64,000 nucleotides of DNA from Rhodococcus rhodochrous (GTDB lineage Bacteria > Actinomycetota > Actinomycetes > Mycobacteriales > Mycobacteriaceae): assembly GCF_900187265.1 (NCBI RefSeq), contig NZ_LT906450.1, positions 5,075,444-5,139,443 of the forward strand, read 5' to 3'. Under the pieces are notes generated by a model, which ran no database searches, was not told the DNA's origin, and saw nothing but the letters and a program-made list of their open reading frames with translations. This document shows, piece by piece, positions 17,506 to 25,888 of the stretch. Both the position numbers and the translations under genes were made by a program. Numbering within the stretch: position 1 is the stretch's first letter; the number at the start of each line of letters is the position of its first letter.

Positions 17506-18126
17506 ATGCGGCTAGTCGTGAAGACCAAGAGGGTGATCGAAGCCCACCTGAGCAATTCGTCCGTCCGCGCCCTGTCGGGGTCGATGGTGGCGTACGAGGG
17601 GCAGGTCGGTTTCAAGTCCGCCGGTTTCGGTGGCGGTGAGGGTGTTCTCGCCGGGCTGCGGCAACGCGCGACGGGCGAGGGGCTCTCGCTCATGGAGTGC
17701 AGCGGCACGGGTGTCGTCTACTTCGCGCACCAGGCGCAGGACGTCACGGTGCTGGAGCTGAACAACGAGACCCTGCAGGTCGAGTCCGAGCAGCTGCTGG
17801 CGCTGAGCGGGAACCTGAACACGAACGTGACGTTCGCGGGCCTGCGCGGCGGCATGAGCGGCCAGGGCCTGTTCACCACGACGGTGACGGGGACCGGGCA
17901 GGTCGCGCTGCTCTCGGCCGGGGGTCCGCTCATCCATCTCGAGGTGTCGCCGCAGTATCCCCTCGTCGTCGATCCCGACGCCTTCGTGTGCGCGAAGGGT
18001 CAGCTCACGCAGTCGTTCGTCACCGACGTGTCGTGGCGCTCGGCCATCGGCCAGGGCAGCGGCGAGGCGTTCTCCCTGAAGTGGGACGGCGTGGGCGTGG
18101 TCTCCATCCAGCCGGCGGAACGGTAG
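17506..18126 (+). CDS. AIM24 family protein (1 of 3)
   Basis: The 206-residue protein has the AIM24/TIGR00266-type beta-rich fold: repeated short strands, GxMVAYEGQVGF near residue 25, the glycine-rich SGQGLFTTTVTGTGQVAL segment in the middle, and a terminal SWRSAIGQGSGEAFSLKWDGVGVVSIQP block. Function in bacteria is unknown; the yeast homologue is a mitochondrial protein affecting membrane architecture. No signal peptide or membrane segment is seen. A TATCGT element 8 bases before the ATG suggests a leaderless or nearly leaderless mRNA. It heads a three-gene operon of paralogues. Confidence 0.88.
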   Translation: MRLVVKTKRVIEAHLSNSSVRALSGSMVAYEGQVGFKSAGFGGGEGVLAGLRQRATGEGLSLMECSGTGVVYFAHQAQDVTVLELNNETLQVESEQLLALSGNLNTNVTFAGLRGGMSGQGLFTTTVTGTGQVALLSAGGPLIHLEVSPQYPLVVDPDAFVCAKGQLTQSFVTDVSWRSAIGQGSGEAFSLKWDGVGVVSIQPAER

Positions 18127-18132
18127 GAACAG

Positions 18133-18837
18133 ATGAGCTTCACGAAGATCAACGGCAAGGTCGTGCGCGTCGACCTGCGGCAGTCCGGTCCCGTCGTGGC
18201 CCGCCGCGGCGCGATGCTGTTCTACACCGGCAACGTCCGGTTCTCCCCCCACGGTGTTCCCGGTGGCGTCGGGGGCGCTCCCGGTCTCGGTGGTCTCGCC
18301 GGCATGGCGGGACGCATGCTGCAGGGTGAGCACGAGGCCACGATGCTGGCGCAGGGCGACGGCGTCGTGCACTACGGCTTCCGCGGTCTCGAGACGCACA
18401 TCGTCGACATGTCCGCGGGCGGCGAGCTGCGGGTGGAGGCGTCGCGCCTGCTCGCCCACACCACCGGTCTGCAGTCCACGGTCGTCTCGGTGGCCGCGGC
18501 CTCCGGTGGTGGCGGGGGCGGCGGTGGTCTGCTCGGGGCACTGCGCGGCGCCGCCACCGGCGCGATGACCGGCACCGGCATGTTCACCACCCAGCTGACC
18601 GGCCAGGGTGCGGCTGTGCTGCTCGCCCACGGTGGCGTGTTCGAACTCCAGGTGGGCGGCCCGACGCCGGTGGTCGTCGACCCACAGGCGTTCGTGGCGT
18701 CCTACGGCTCGGTCCGCACCGAACTGAAGTCGTCGATGAGCTGGCGGAACGTCGGTCGCACCGGCGGGGAGGCCATGCAACTCGAATGCAGCGGACAGGG
18801 CATCGTCTACGTGCAGGCATCGGAGGAGAAGCTGTGA
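18133..18837 (+). CDS. AIM24 family protein (2 of 3)
   Basis: This 234-residue paralogue repeats the family pattern: VRVDLRQSGPVVARRGAMLFYTGNV at the start, a TGTGMFTTQLTGQGAAVLL core, and SWRNVGRTGGEAMQLECSGQGIVYVQ at the end. It differs from its neighbours by two glycine-rich inserts (GVPGGVGGAPGLGGLAG and a poly-Gly run near residue 125), which probably are flexible loops. It starts 6 bases after the first AIM24 gene and overlaps the third by four bases. The three proteins may form a hetero-oligomer. Confidence 0.87.
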   Translation: MSFTKINGKVVRVDLRQSGPVVARRGAMLFYTGNVRFSPHGVPGGVGGAPGLGGLAGMAGRMLQGEHEATMLAQGDGVVHYGFRGLETHIVDMSAGGELRVEASRLLAHTTGLQSTVVSVAAASGGGGGGGGLLGALRGAATGAMTGTGMFTTQLTGQGAAVLLAHGGVFELQVGGPTPVVVDPQAFVASYGSVRTELKSSMSWRNVGRTGGEAMQLECSGQGIVYVQASEEKL

Positions 18838-19583
18838 GTACCGTTCTGAACCCGTCGAGCTTCGGTGGCAGCGACAACGTGCCGGGCAACCCCTATGCCT
18901 ACTGCATCGACCTGCAGACGCCCTGGTTCCTGTCGAAGGGCGCGATGATCGCGTACTACGGCCAGGTTCAGTTCTCGGCGCTCACCCACGGGTTGCAGGG
19001 ACATCTGCTGCACATGGTGGCCCAGCAGTTCTCCGCTCCGCTCTATCTCGGCGACTACGTCGTGGCCGAGGGCTTCGGGAAACTGATCATCGGCGACCGC
19101 GGATACGACATCAACTCGTACGACCTCGACGACGGCAACCTCACGATCCGGCAGGCCAATCTGCTGGCCTTCGAACCGGGCCTGTCGCTCAACCAGTCGA
19201 TCGTCCCGGGCTTTCTCACGCTCATCGGTACGGGCCGTTTCCTCGCGTCGTCGAACGGGCCGGTGATGTTCGCCGAGCCGCCCCTGAGGGTCGACCCGGA
19301 GGCACTCGTCGGCTGGGCCGACTGCCCGTCCCCCAGTCACCACTACGACGAATCGTGGATCACCGGGTTCGTCTCGGCCGGGGCGCGGCGTTTCGGCGTG
19401 CAGTCGGGGGAGGAACGGCAGTTCGATTTCACCGGTGCCGGCACCGTCCTGATCCAGTCGAGCGAAAAGGTTCTCGACGATTCGTCGCTGGTGCGCACGA
19501 TCGAGAACCAGATCCCGGGCCTCACCGCGCCCGGTCTGCACCGGATCAACCAGGTGGTATCGCAACACCTGCAACAGCAGTAG
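18834..19583 (+). CDS. AIM24 family protein (3 of 3)
   Basis: This 249-residue member carries SKGAMIAYYGQVQFSAL early, a central LNQSIVPGFLTLIGTGRFLA and a terminal SGEERQFDFTGAGTVLIQSSE, followed by a ~35-residue helical tail. It is the most divergent of the three. The GTG start at 18834 overlaps the previous stop (GTGA) and has GGAGGAG upstream; an upstream in-frame ATG at 18786 lies inside the previous gene and is unlikely. The family is clear from the block order; the function is unknown. Confidence 0.82.
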   Translation: MSTVLNPSSFGGSDNVPGNPYAYCIDLQTPWFLSKGAMIAYYGQVQFSALTHGLQGHLLHMVAQQFSAPLYLGDYVVAEGFGKLIIGDRGYDINSYDLDDGNLTIRQANLLAFEPGLSLNQSIVPGFLTLIGTGRFLASSNGPVMFAEPPLRVDPEALVGWADCPSPSHHYDESWITGFVSAGARRFGVQSGEERQFDFTGAGTVLIQSSEKVLDDSSLVRTIENQIPGLTAPGLHRINQVVSQHLQQQ

Positions 19584-19659
19584 CTGCAGTAGCACACCCT
19601 GGGACAGACCTGGGCATAACACGGATCCGGGCCCCCTCTTCTGTGACTACGATCACAAG

Positions 19660-19678
19660 CTAGGCTAGCCTAAGCCGA
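19660..19678. promoter_or_regulatory. IdeR/DtxR-like iron box, distal
   Basis: CTAGGCTAGCCTAAGCCGA matches 14 of 19 positions of the IdeR consensus TWAGGTWAGSCTWACCTWA. The left half and centre match best. It is adjacent to a stronger box two bases downstream. Confidence 0.65.
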
Positions 19679-19680
19679 TG

Positions 19681-19699
19681 TAAGGTTTGGACAACCTAA
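19681..19699. promoter_or_regulatory. IdeR/DtxR-like iron box, proximal
   Basis: TAAGGTTTGGACAACCTAA matches 16 of 19 positions of the IdeR consensus and is palindromic at both ends. It ends 35 bases before the bfd start. Centre-to-centre distance to the distal box is 21 bp, two helical turns. Tandem IdeR boxes upstream of mycobacterial ferritin genes are known to mediate iron-dependent activation, and the same is likely here. Confidence 0.8.
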
Positions 19700-19734
19700 G
19701 TGAGTGTTTCCTCAGTCGCAGAAAGGTGGCTCTG

Positions 19735-19932
19735 ATGATCGTCTGCAGTTGCCACGCTCTTACCCACCACCACATCGAGGCAGAGGTGGCTGCGGGAGCA
19801 CGCTGTACCCGCGAGGTGAGCGCCAAGTGCCGCGCCGGCACCGATTGTGGCAGCTGCGTCCGGAACATCTCGGCGATCATCCGGCAGGCCCGCGAGCGGA
19901 ATGAGACGATCGAACTCGAGACCGCCGTGTAG
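19735..19932 (+). CDS. bfd: Bacterioferritin-associated ferredoxin
   Basis: The 65-residue protein has the BFD-like [2Fe-2S] pattern with Cys4, Cys6, Cys38 and Cys41 (CSC at the start, CGSC late), the spacing of Bfd. It donates electrons to bacterioferritin to reduce and release stored iron. The ATG at 19735 is preferred to the in-frame ATG at 19687: GGTGG lies just upstream and the Cys motif then begins at residue 4. Two IdeR-like boxes precede it, and bfr follows 48 bases downstream, so both are likely iron regulated. Confidence 0.93.
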   Translation: MIVCSCHALTHHHIEAEVAAGARCTREVSAKCRAGTDCGSCVRNISAIIRQARERNETIELETAV

Positions 19933-19980
19933 CCAGCCCCTACCCGGCGGTAAACCTGATGGTTCACCCCGGGAGGTGCC

Positions 19981-20457
19981 ATGAAGGGCGACAAGAAGGT
20001 CATCGAGTTGCTCAACGAACAACTCACCGCCGAGCTCACCGCGATCAATCAATACTTCCTGCATTCGAAGATGCAGGACAACCGCGGATGGGCGAAACTC
20101 GCGAAGCACACTCGCGACGAGTCGTTCGACGAGATGCGTCACGCCGAGAGACTCACCGATCGGATCCTCTATCTCGACGGACTCCCCAACTACCAGCGCC
20201 TCGGGGCGTTGCGTCTGGGGCAGACCGTCAAGGAGATGCTCGAGGCCGACCTACAGGTGGAGATCGAGGCCCGCGACCGGCTCCGGAAGGGAGCCGAGTA
20301 CATGCGCTCGGTCAGCGACATCACCTCGGCCAACATCTTCGAGGAGATCCTCGCCGACGAGGAAGAACACATCGACTATCTCGAAACCCAGCTCGATCTG
20401 ATCGAGCAGCTCGGCGAGCCGCTGTACCTCGCCCAGCACATCTCGCCGCCGGAATAA
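19981..20457 (+). CDS. bfr: Bacterioferritin
   Basis: The 158-residue protein has the standard bacterioferritin length. All ferroxidase ligands are present at the usual numbering: Glu18, Glu51, His54, Glu94, Glu127 and His130. The haem-ligating Met52 is present (DEMRHAE). It forms a 24-mer that oxidises Fe(II) and stores iron as mineral. GGGAGGTG lies a few bases before the ATG. The neighbouring bfd encodes its electron donor, and the IdeR-like boxes upstream of bfd likely serve both. A strong hairpin follows. Confidence 0.97.
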   Translation: MKGDKKVIELLNEQLTAELTAINQYFLHSKMQDNRGWAKLAKHTRDESFDEMRHAERLTDRILYLDGLPNYQRLGALRLGQTVKEMLEADLQVEIEARDRLRKGAEYMRSVSDITSANIFEEILADEEEHIDYLETQLDLIEQLGEPLYLAQHISPPE

Positions 20458-20468
20458 CCCGGCACAGC

Positions 20469-20503
20469 AGAACGGGCCGCGGCATTGCGCCGCGGCCCGT
20501 TCT
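20469..20503 (+). terminator. Terminator after bfr
   Basis: A perfect 15-bp stem AGAACGGGCCGCGGC (20469-20483) with its complement (20489-20503) and a 5-base loop begins 12 bases after the bfr stop, followed by TCTATG. Confidence 0.88.
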
Positions 20504-20548
20504 CTATGCTGTGGGACACACCAGCTTGTCGACGGTGAGAGGAAGACC

Positions 20549-20839
20549 ATGAGCGATTCGTCCCTGACCGTGGTGCACAACGCCGAGAAGCAGAGGTACG
20601 AAGTCCGGGACGACGACGCCGTCGTCGGATACACCCAGTACCACCCCGACGACGACGGCCGCCTCGTCTTCGACCACACCGAGATCGACAAGGGCTACTC
20701 CGGTCAGGGACTCGGAGGCAAGCTCGTCGGTTTCGCCCTCGACGACGTCCGCGACCGCGGCAAGCGCATCGTCGCGATCTGCTCGTACGTCGACAAGTTC
20801 ATCGAGAAGCACCCGGACTACCGGGATCTGACCGACTAG
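20549..20839 (+). CDS. Small GNAT-type N-acetyltransferase
   Basis: The 96-residue protein is the compact GNAT subtype (COG2388-like). It has a short beta-sheet (VVGYTQYHPDDDGRLVFDHTEI), the acetyl-CoA pyrophosphate loop GYSGQGLGGKLVG near residues 48-60, and the final ICSYVDKFIEKHPDY helix typical of the group. It lacks the N-terminal half of full-length GNATs, as usual for this subtype. GAGGAAG lies upstream of the ATG. The substrate is unknown. It stands alone between two terminator hairpins. Confidence 0.9.
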   Translation: MSDSSLTVVHNAEKQRYEVRDDDAVVGYTQYHPDDDGRLVFDHTEIDKGYSGQGLGGKLVGFALDDVRDRGKRIVAICSYVDKFIEKHPDYRDLTD

Positions 20840-20849
20840 AGATGCACGC

Positions 20850-20884
20850 GGGCGCGGCACGACCTGGTGGGTCGTGCCGCGCCC
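20850..20884. terminator. Bidirectional terminator
   Basis: A 14-bp perfect stem GGGCGCGGCACGAC (20850-20863) with its complement (20871-20884) and 7-base loop lies between the convergent GNAT and aldolase genes. Confidence 0.85.
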
Positions 20885-20918
20885 CGACGCGATTGTTCCG
20901 GCTCGGTGCGGCCGGTGG

Positions 20919-21974
20919 TCAGTTCCCCGCGCGGTTGCGCAGATCGAGTGCGACGTCGGTGATCATGTCCTCCTGGCCACCGACGAGGCCGCGACGGCCG
21001 ATCTCGACGAGGATGTCGCGGGTGTCGAGACCGTAGATGCTCGCGGCGGTCTCGGCGTGCCGCAGGAAGCTCGAGTACACGCCGGCGTAGCCGAGGGTGA
21101 GGGTCTCGCGGTCGACCTGGACCGGACGGTCCTGCAGCGGGCGAACGAGATCGTCGGCGGCGTCCTGCAGCCCGAACAGATCGCACGAGTGCTTCCAGCC
21201 GAGCAGGTCGGCGACGGCGACGAAGGGCTCGATCGGGCAGTTGCCGGCACCGGCACCGTGTCCGGCCAGCGATGCGTCGACGCGGATGACACCTTCCTCG
21301 ACGGCGCACACGGAGTTGGCGACCGACAGCGACAGGTTCTGGTGCGCGTGGATGCCGATCTGCGTGGTGTCGTTCAGGACCTCACGGTAGGCACGCACAC
21401 GCTCGCGGACACCGTCCATCGTCAGGCGTCCGCCGGAATCGGTGACGTAGACGCAATCGGCGCCGTAGGACTCCATGAGCTTCGCCTGGCGGGCGAGCTC
21501 CTCGGACGGGGCCATGTGCGACATCATCAGGAAGCCGGACACGTCCATGCCCAGTTCCTTCGCCGCGGCGATGTGCTGCGCGGAGACGTCGGCCTCGGTG
21601 CAGTGCGTCGCGATGCGCACCGACCGCACGCCGATCTCGTAGGCACGCTTCAGCTCGTGGACGGTTCCGATACCGGGCAGGAGCAGCGTGGTGAGCGTGG
21701 CCGAATTGATCGCTCCGGCAGCGGCTTCGAGCCACTCCCAGTCGGTGTTGCTACCGGGACCGTAGGTCAGCGAGTGACCGGCGAGACCGTCGCCGTGGGA
21801 GACCTCGATGGCATCCACACCGGCACGGTCGAGCGCACCGGCGATCTTCGCGACGTCCTGCGGCGTGATGCGGTGACGGATGGCGTGCATGCCGTCGCGC
21901 AGGGTCACGTCCTGGATGTACAGAGCCGTTCCGTCGCTTGCGAATTCGCGAGTCGTCGTCGTTGCCGCGGTCAT
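20919..21974 (-). CDS. 4-hydroxy-2-oxovalerate aldolase
   Basis: The 351-residue protein belongs to the DRE-TIM aldolases (MhpE/BphI/HsaF type). It cleaves 4-hydroxy-2-oxovalerate to pyruvate and acetaldehyde, or the propionaldehyde analogue. The metal-binding [10 protein letters not shown] (Arg26, Asp27) and IHAHQN motifs are present, with the C-terminal DmpG-like communication domain. The ATG at 21974 overlaps the stop of the upstream dehydrogenase gene (ATGA), and an upstream frame extension is an overlap artefact. It forms a channelling complex with the acylating dehydrogenase encoded just before it. Confidence 0.95.
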   Translation of the reverse strand: MTAATTTTREFASDGTALYIQDVTLRDGMHAIRHRITPQDVAKIAGALDRAGVDAIEVSHGDGLAGHSLTYGPGSNTDWEWLEAAAGAINSATLTTLLLPGIGTVHELKRAYEIGVRSVRIATHCTEADVSAQHIAAAKELGMDVSGFLMMSHMAPSEELARQAKLMESYGADCVYVTDSGGRLTMDGVRERVRAYREVLNDTTQIGIHAHQNLSLSVANSVCAVEEGVIRVDASLAGHGAGAGNCPIEPFVAVADLLGWKHSCDLFGLQDAADDLVRPLQDRPVQVDRETLTLGYAGVYSSFLRHAETAASIYGLDTRDILVEIGRRGLVGGQEDMITDVALDLRNRAGN

Positions 21975-22903
21975 GCCGTCACCTGATCCTTCTTGCGTGC
22001 CGCCACGGCGCGTGCGACCTGCAGCGCCGCGGAGGTCATGATGTCGAGATTGCCCGCGTACTCGGGCAGGTAGTGCGCTGCGCCCTTGACCTCGAGGAAC
22101 ACCGCGACCTTCCACAGGGGGCCGGTGTGGTCGGTGAGCGTCTCCATGGGCTCGGTGACCTCGGTGAACTGCACCTCCTGCTTGAGGGTGTAACCGGGCA
22201 CGTATTCCTGGACCTTCGCGACCATCGCCTCGACGGACGCGACGATCTCGTCCTTGCGGTCCTCACCGACGAGAGCAAGCACGGTGTCGCGCATGATCAT
22301 CGGCGGCTCGGCCGGGTTGAGGATGATGATCGCCTTGCCGCGCGTGGCGCCACCGATCTTCTCGATGGCCTGCGAGGTGGTCTCGGTGAACTCGTCGATG
22401 TTGGCGCGGGTACCGGGGCCGGCCGACTTCGAGGAGATCGAGGCGACGATCTCGGCCCAGTGCACCTTGGTTACCTGCGAGATGGCCGCGACGATCGGGA
22501 TGGTGGCCTGACCACCGCAGGTGACCATGTTGACGTTCGGGGCGTCGAGGTGCTCGGTGAGGTTCACCGGCGGCACCGTGTACGGGCCGATCGCGGCCGG
22601 CGTCAGGTCGATGAGCATCTTCCCGTGCGGGCGCAGGACCTTCTCGTTGTACTCGTGGGCCTTCGCCGAGGTCGCGTCGAAGACGATCTCGATCTCGTCG
22701 AAGCGCGGGTGCTCGACGAGCCCTTCTACACCGGTCGAGATGGCATCGATGCCGAGGCGCTTCGCCCGTGCGAGGCCGTCGGATTCGGGATCGATGCCGA
22801 CGAGGGCGACGGTCTCGAGTTCGGCGTCGGCCAGTCGCTTGATCTTGATGAGCAGGTCGGTGCCGATGTTGCCCGACCCGATGATGGCAACCTTGGTGGT
22901 CAT
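21971..22903 (-). CDS. Acetaldehyde dehydrogenase (acylating)
   Basis: The 310-residue protein is of the MhpF/BphJ/HsaG type: NAD-binding [12 protein letters not shown] at the start, catalytic Cys129 in MVTCGGQAT, and the usual length. It oxidises the aldehyde released by the aldolase to acetyl-CoA or propionyl-CoA. Both ends overlap neighbours by four bases (ATGA): hydratase upstream and aldolase downstream. Stoichiometric co-translation fits the known aldolase-dehydrogenase complex that channels the toxic aldehyde. Confidence 0.96.
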   Translation of the reverse strand: MTTKVAIIGSGNIGTDLLIKIKRLADAELETVALVGIDPESDGLARAKRLGIDAISTGVEGLVEHPRFDEIEIVFDATSAKAHEYNEKVLRPHGKMLIDLTPAAIGPYTVPPVNLTEHLDAPNVNMVTCGGQATIPIVAAISQVTKVHWAEIVASISSKSAGPGTRANIDEFTETTSQAIEKIGGATRGKAIIILNPAEPPMIMRDTVLALVGEDRKDEIVASVEAMVAKVQEYVPGYTLKQEVQFTEVTEPMETLTDHTGPLWKVAVFLEVKGAAHYLPEYAGNLDIMTSAALQVARAVAARKKDQVTA

Positions 22904-23745
22904 GAGTTCTCCTGTGCGGTGGAGCTTTCGGAAGAGAAACGCGCGGTGACGGTGCCGAGCGAGGAGATCTCGGCGCGGACCGTGACGCCGGGCGGCGCCG
23001 GAACCATCGGGCCGAGGGCCCCCGACAGCACGACCTGCCCTGCGCGCAGGGGCTGCCCGAACTCGCGTGCCGTGCGTGCGAGCCACAGCAGGGCGTTCAG
23101 CGGATCACCGAGGCAGGCTGCGCCGTTGCCCTCGGAGACGAGCTCGTCGTCGACGTACATCCGCATGGTGGCGTCGATCGGCTCGAACTCGTCGAGGGTG
23201 AGTGTCTGCGAGCCGAGCACGTACAGGCCGCTGGATGCGTTGTCCGCGACCGTATCCGTGATCTTGATGTCCCAGCCGGCGACGCGGCTGTCGACGATCT
23301 CGAGAGCGGCGACCGCGTGTCCGACGGCGGCGCGGACGGTCGCGAGATCGAGATCGTCCGAGTCGAGGTCGGCGGAGAGGACGAAGGCGATCTCGGCCTC
23401 GGCCTTCGGCTGCAGCAGGCGCTCGCTGGGCACCTCGTCGAGAGCGGTCACGTCCATGTCCTCGAAGAGGACACCGAAGTCGGGGCGATCGACACCGAGC
23501 TGCTGCTGCACCGCCGGGGAGGTCAGGCCGATCTTGCGTCCGACGATGCGGGCACCTTCGGCGAGCCGGCGGTCGGTGAGCTGCTGCTGCACCGCGTACG
23601 CCAGGTCGATGTCGGTCTCCCCGAGCAGGTCGCGGACCGGACCGCACGGTGCAGAGCTGCGTGTGGCCTCGATGAGACGGTCGGCCGCCGCACCGGCGAT
23701 GCGGGTGCGATCCGCCGCTGATGTGGTGTTGGAGCTGGTAGTCAT
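22900..23745 (-). CDS. 2-hydroxypenta-2,4-dienoate hydratase
   Basis: The 281-residue protein is in the fumarylacetoacetate hydrolase/MhpD fold. It has [11 protein letters not shown] with the metal-binding Glu pair, [13 protein letters not shown], and the terminal [17 protein letters not shown]. It hydrates the dienoate left after meta-cleavage to 4-hydroxy-2-oxovalerate. The ATG at 23745 (GAGGA four bases upstream) is preferred to the adjacent GTG at 23748. It is the first of three overlapping genes. The initial substrate could be an aromatic acid, a phenol or the steroid A/B-ring pathway (HsaE); nothing in the window decides it. Confidence 0.93.
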   Translation of the reverse strand: MTTSSNTTSAADRTRIAGAAADRLIEATRSSAPCGPVRDLLGETDIDLAYAVQQQLTDRRLAEGARIVGRKIGLTSPAVQQQLGVDRPDFGVLFEDMDVTALDEVPSERLLQPKAEAEIAFVLSADLDSDDLDLATVRAAVGHAVAALEIVDSRVAGWDIKITDTVADNASSGLYVLGSQTLTLDEFEPIDATMRMYVDDELVSEGNGAACLGDPLNALLWLARTAREFGQPLRAGQVVLSGALGPMVPAPPGVTVRAEISSLGTVTARFSSESSTAQENS

Positions 23746-23836
23746 CACGTCCTCGTCGTTCGATGGATTACGACCATCGTGGCGGCGGGGTCCGCCCCCG
23801 TACAGGGGGTCGTTCCGGTGAGTGGAACGTGTGCGC

Positions 23837-24643
23837 TCAGAGGTTGCGGATGGCCTCGCGCCGGGCGTGGGTGGCGGCGATCCCCGCGGCGGCGGCCTTC
23901 ACCGCGCCCTCGTGCTTCTCCGGACGGAACCGGGTGACGGGACCGGTGACGCTCACCGCCGCGATGGGACGCTCGTCCGCGTCGAAGATCGGGGCGGCGA
24001 CACAGGCCAGGCCGACCGCGGACTCCTCGAATTCGAACGCCACCCCGCGCTCGAGCACGGTCGCGAGATTCGCCCCGAGCCGCCCGGGGGTCGTGATGGT
24101 GCGGGGAGTCTTGCGCGCCAACCCGGCCTCGACCACCTCGGCCAGCAGCTCCGGTGGGGAGAACGCGAGAAGCGCCTTCCCGATCCCGGTGCAGTACATG
24201 GGCATTCGCCCACCGATCCGGGACGGCGTGGAGGCAGGCCGGTGCCCACCGATCTTCGAGACGTAGACGACCTCGACGCCTTCGGGGACACCGAGGTGCA
24301 CGGTCTCGTGGGTGCGTTCGTAGAGGTCCTCCATGAACGGGATCGCAACCTCGACCAGGCCCCGCTCGACGGAGGCGCGCAGACCCAGTTCGAAGAGCTG
24401 ACCGCTCAGGCGGTAACCCGCCGGATCCTTGTCGAGCAACCGGACGGCGACGAGATCGGTGACGACGCGGTGCAGCGTCCCCTTCGGCAGACCGGTGCGT
24501 CGGCCCAGTTCGGCGAGGGTGAGAACGTGGTCGTCGGCGGTGAACGCCCACAGCACGGTGACGACCTTGCCGAGCACCGTGTTGGTGTCCACCCCGTCGC
24601 CCGGCGGGCGGGCATGCACCGGCGACTCGCGCTGTCCTTCCAC
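23837..24643 (-). CDS. IclR-family regulator of the meta-cleavage genes
   Basis: The 268-residue protein has an N-terminal winged helix (TLAELGRRTGLPKGTLHRVVTDLVA) and a C-terminal IclR effector domain with the GKALLAF and FDADERPIAAVSVTGP blocks. It lies upstream of the hydratase gene on the same strand with a 90-base gap, so it is likely a local pathway regulator, though co-transcription is uncertain. Effector candidates are pathway aromatics or hydroxy acids, by inference only. The gap upstream to the next divergent gene is 65 bases. Confidence 0.88.
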   Translation of the reverse strand: MEGQRESPVHARPPGDGVDTNTVLGKVVTVLWAFTADDHVLTLAELGRRTGLPKGTLHRVVTDLVAVRLLDKDPAGYRLSGQLFELGLRASVERGLVEVAIPFMEDLYERTHETVHLGVPEGVEVVYVSKIGGHRPASTPSRIGGRMPMYCTGIGKALLAFSPPELLAEVVEAGLARKTPRTITTPGRLGANLATVLERGVAFEFEESAVGLACVAAPIFDADERPIAAVSVTGPVTRFRPEKHEGAVKAAAAGIAATHARREAIRNL

Positions 24644-24708
24644 GTGGCTCAGGTTAGGACACCTCGCTCCGCACGCGGGACAGGCGCCCGCGCTGGCATC
24701 CTGGATGT

Positions 24709-25245
24709 GTGACCGAGCGCAAGCGGTGGGATCTGACGTTCGAGACGTGGATCGAACGTCAGATCCGTGTGGCGCAGGACCGCGGCGATTTCGACGATCT
24801 GCCCGGTTACGGCAAACCCATCCCCGATCACGGCGACGACGAGCTGTGGTGGGTGAAGAGTTATCTGGCGCGCGAGGGTCTGTCGACGGAAGCGTTGCTG
24901 CCGCCCGAACTGCAGTTGCGGCGCGAGATCGAGCGGCTGCCCGACACGGTCGGCTCGGCGCCCAGCGAGAAGGTGGTGCGCGAGATCGTCTCCGATCTCA
25001 ACCGGCGGATCGCCGACTGTCTGCGTTTCCCGAGCGGCCTGCCCGTACCGATCCACAAGGTCGACACCGAGGAGATGGTGGAGGTGTGGAGGGTCGAGCG
25101 GGCAAGTCGTCGCGAGGAGGCCCGCACGGCCCTGAACTCGACGCGACCCCGGCTCGAGACGGAGTCCGAGACCGGGGTCGCGCGGAGAAGGTGGATCTTC
25201 CGGTGGTTCCGCAGGCGGAACCGGCCGGTCGTCAGGGAAGGGTGA
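24709..25245 (+). CDS. DUF1992 domain protein (DnaJ-homologue subfamily C member 28-like)
   Basis: The 178-residue protein has the DUF1992 core in residues 10-75: [24 protein letters not shown] and [13 protein letters not shown] helical region follows, then a basic C-terminal tail ([14 protein letters not shown]). No J-domain is present; the name comes from the eukaryotic homologues. Function is unknown. The GTG at 24709 gives the conserved N-terminus. Its 3' end overlaps the convergent CoA-transferase gene by 14 bases. Confidence 0.85.
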   Translation: MTERKRWDLTFETWIERQIRVAQDRGDFDDLPGYGKPIPDHGDDELWWVKSYLAREGLSTEALLPPELQLRREIERLPDTVGSAPSEKVVREIVSDLNRRIADCLRFPSGLPVPIHKVDTEEMVEVWRVERASRREEARTALNSTRPRLETESETGVARRRWIFRWFRRRNRPVVREG

Positions 25246-25885
25246 GCGGTGCTCCGGTCGCAGCGCGCACCTGCTCCTCGGTGACGCCCGGGGCGCACTC
25301 GGTCAGGACGAGGCCGTCGGCGGTCACATCGATCACCGCGAGGTTGGTGATGATGCGCTGCACCACGCCCTCACCGGTGAGCGGCAGCGAGCACTCCGAG
25401 ACGATCTTCGGGTTGCCCTGCTTGTCGGTGTGCTCCATGAGCACGATGACCTTGCGGGCACCGTGGACGAGATCCATCGCCCCGCCCATGCCCTTGACCA
25501 TCTTGCCGGGCACCATCCAGTTGGCCAGATCGCCGGTGGCCGAGACCTCCATGCCGCCGAGCACCGCGGTGTCGATGTGGCCGCCGCGGATCATGCCGAA
25601 GCTCAGCGCCGAGTCGAAGAAGGCAGCGCCGGGGTTGACCGTCACGGTCTCCTTGCCGGCGTTGATCAGGTCGGGATCGACCGAATCCTCGGTGGGGTAC
25701 GGCCCGGTGCCCAGGATGCCGTTCTCACTGTGCAGGGTCACGTGCACACCCTCGGGCAGGTAGTTGGGGATCAGCGTCGGCAGGCCGATACCGAGGTTGA
25801 CGTACTCCCCCGGCGAGAGTTCCTGCGCGGCACGCGCGGCCATCTGCGTGCGCGTCCACCCCTGTGTCTCGACAGCTGTGGTCAT
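25232..25885 (-). CDS. scoB: Succinyl-CoA:3-ketoacid CoA-transferase, beta subunit
   Basis: The 217-residue family I CoA-transferase beta subunit has the active-site Glu in HSENGILG, and [27 protein letters not shown] and GMGGAMDLV typical of SCOT/PcaJ. It activates acetoacetate, or possibly another oxo-acid such as 3-oxoadipate or itaconate, with succinyl-CoA. It starts 3 bases after the alpha-subunit stop. The alpha subunit looks SCOT-like, so ScoB is preferred over PcaJ; genome context or assay would settle the substrate. Confidence 0.88.
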   Translation of the reverse strand: MTTAVETQGWTRTQMAARAAQELSPGEYVNLGIGLPTLIPNYLPEGVHVTLHSENGILGTGPYPTEDSVDPDLINAGKETVTVNPGAAFFDSALSFGMIRGGHIDTAVLGGMEVSATGDLANWMVPGKMVKGMGGAMDLVHGARKVIVLMEHTDKQGNPKIVSECSLPLTGEGVVQRIITNLAVIDVTADGLVLTECAPGVTEEQVRAATGAPLTLP

Positions 25886-25888
25886 CTT

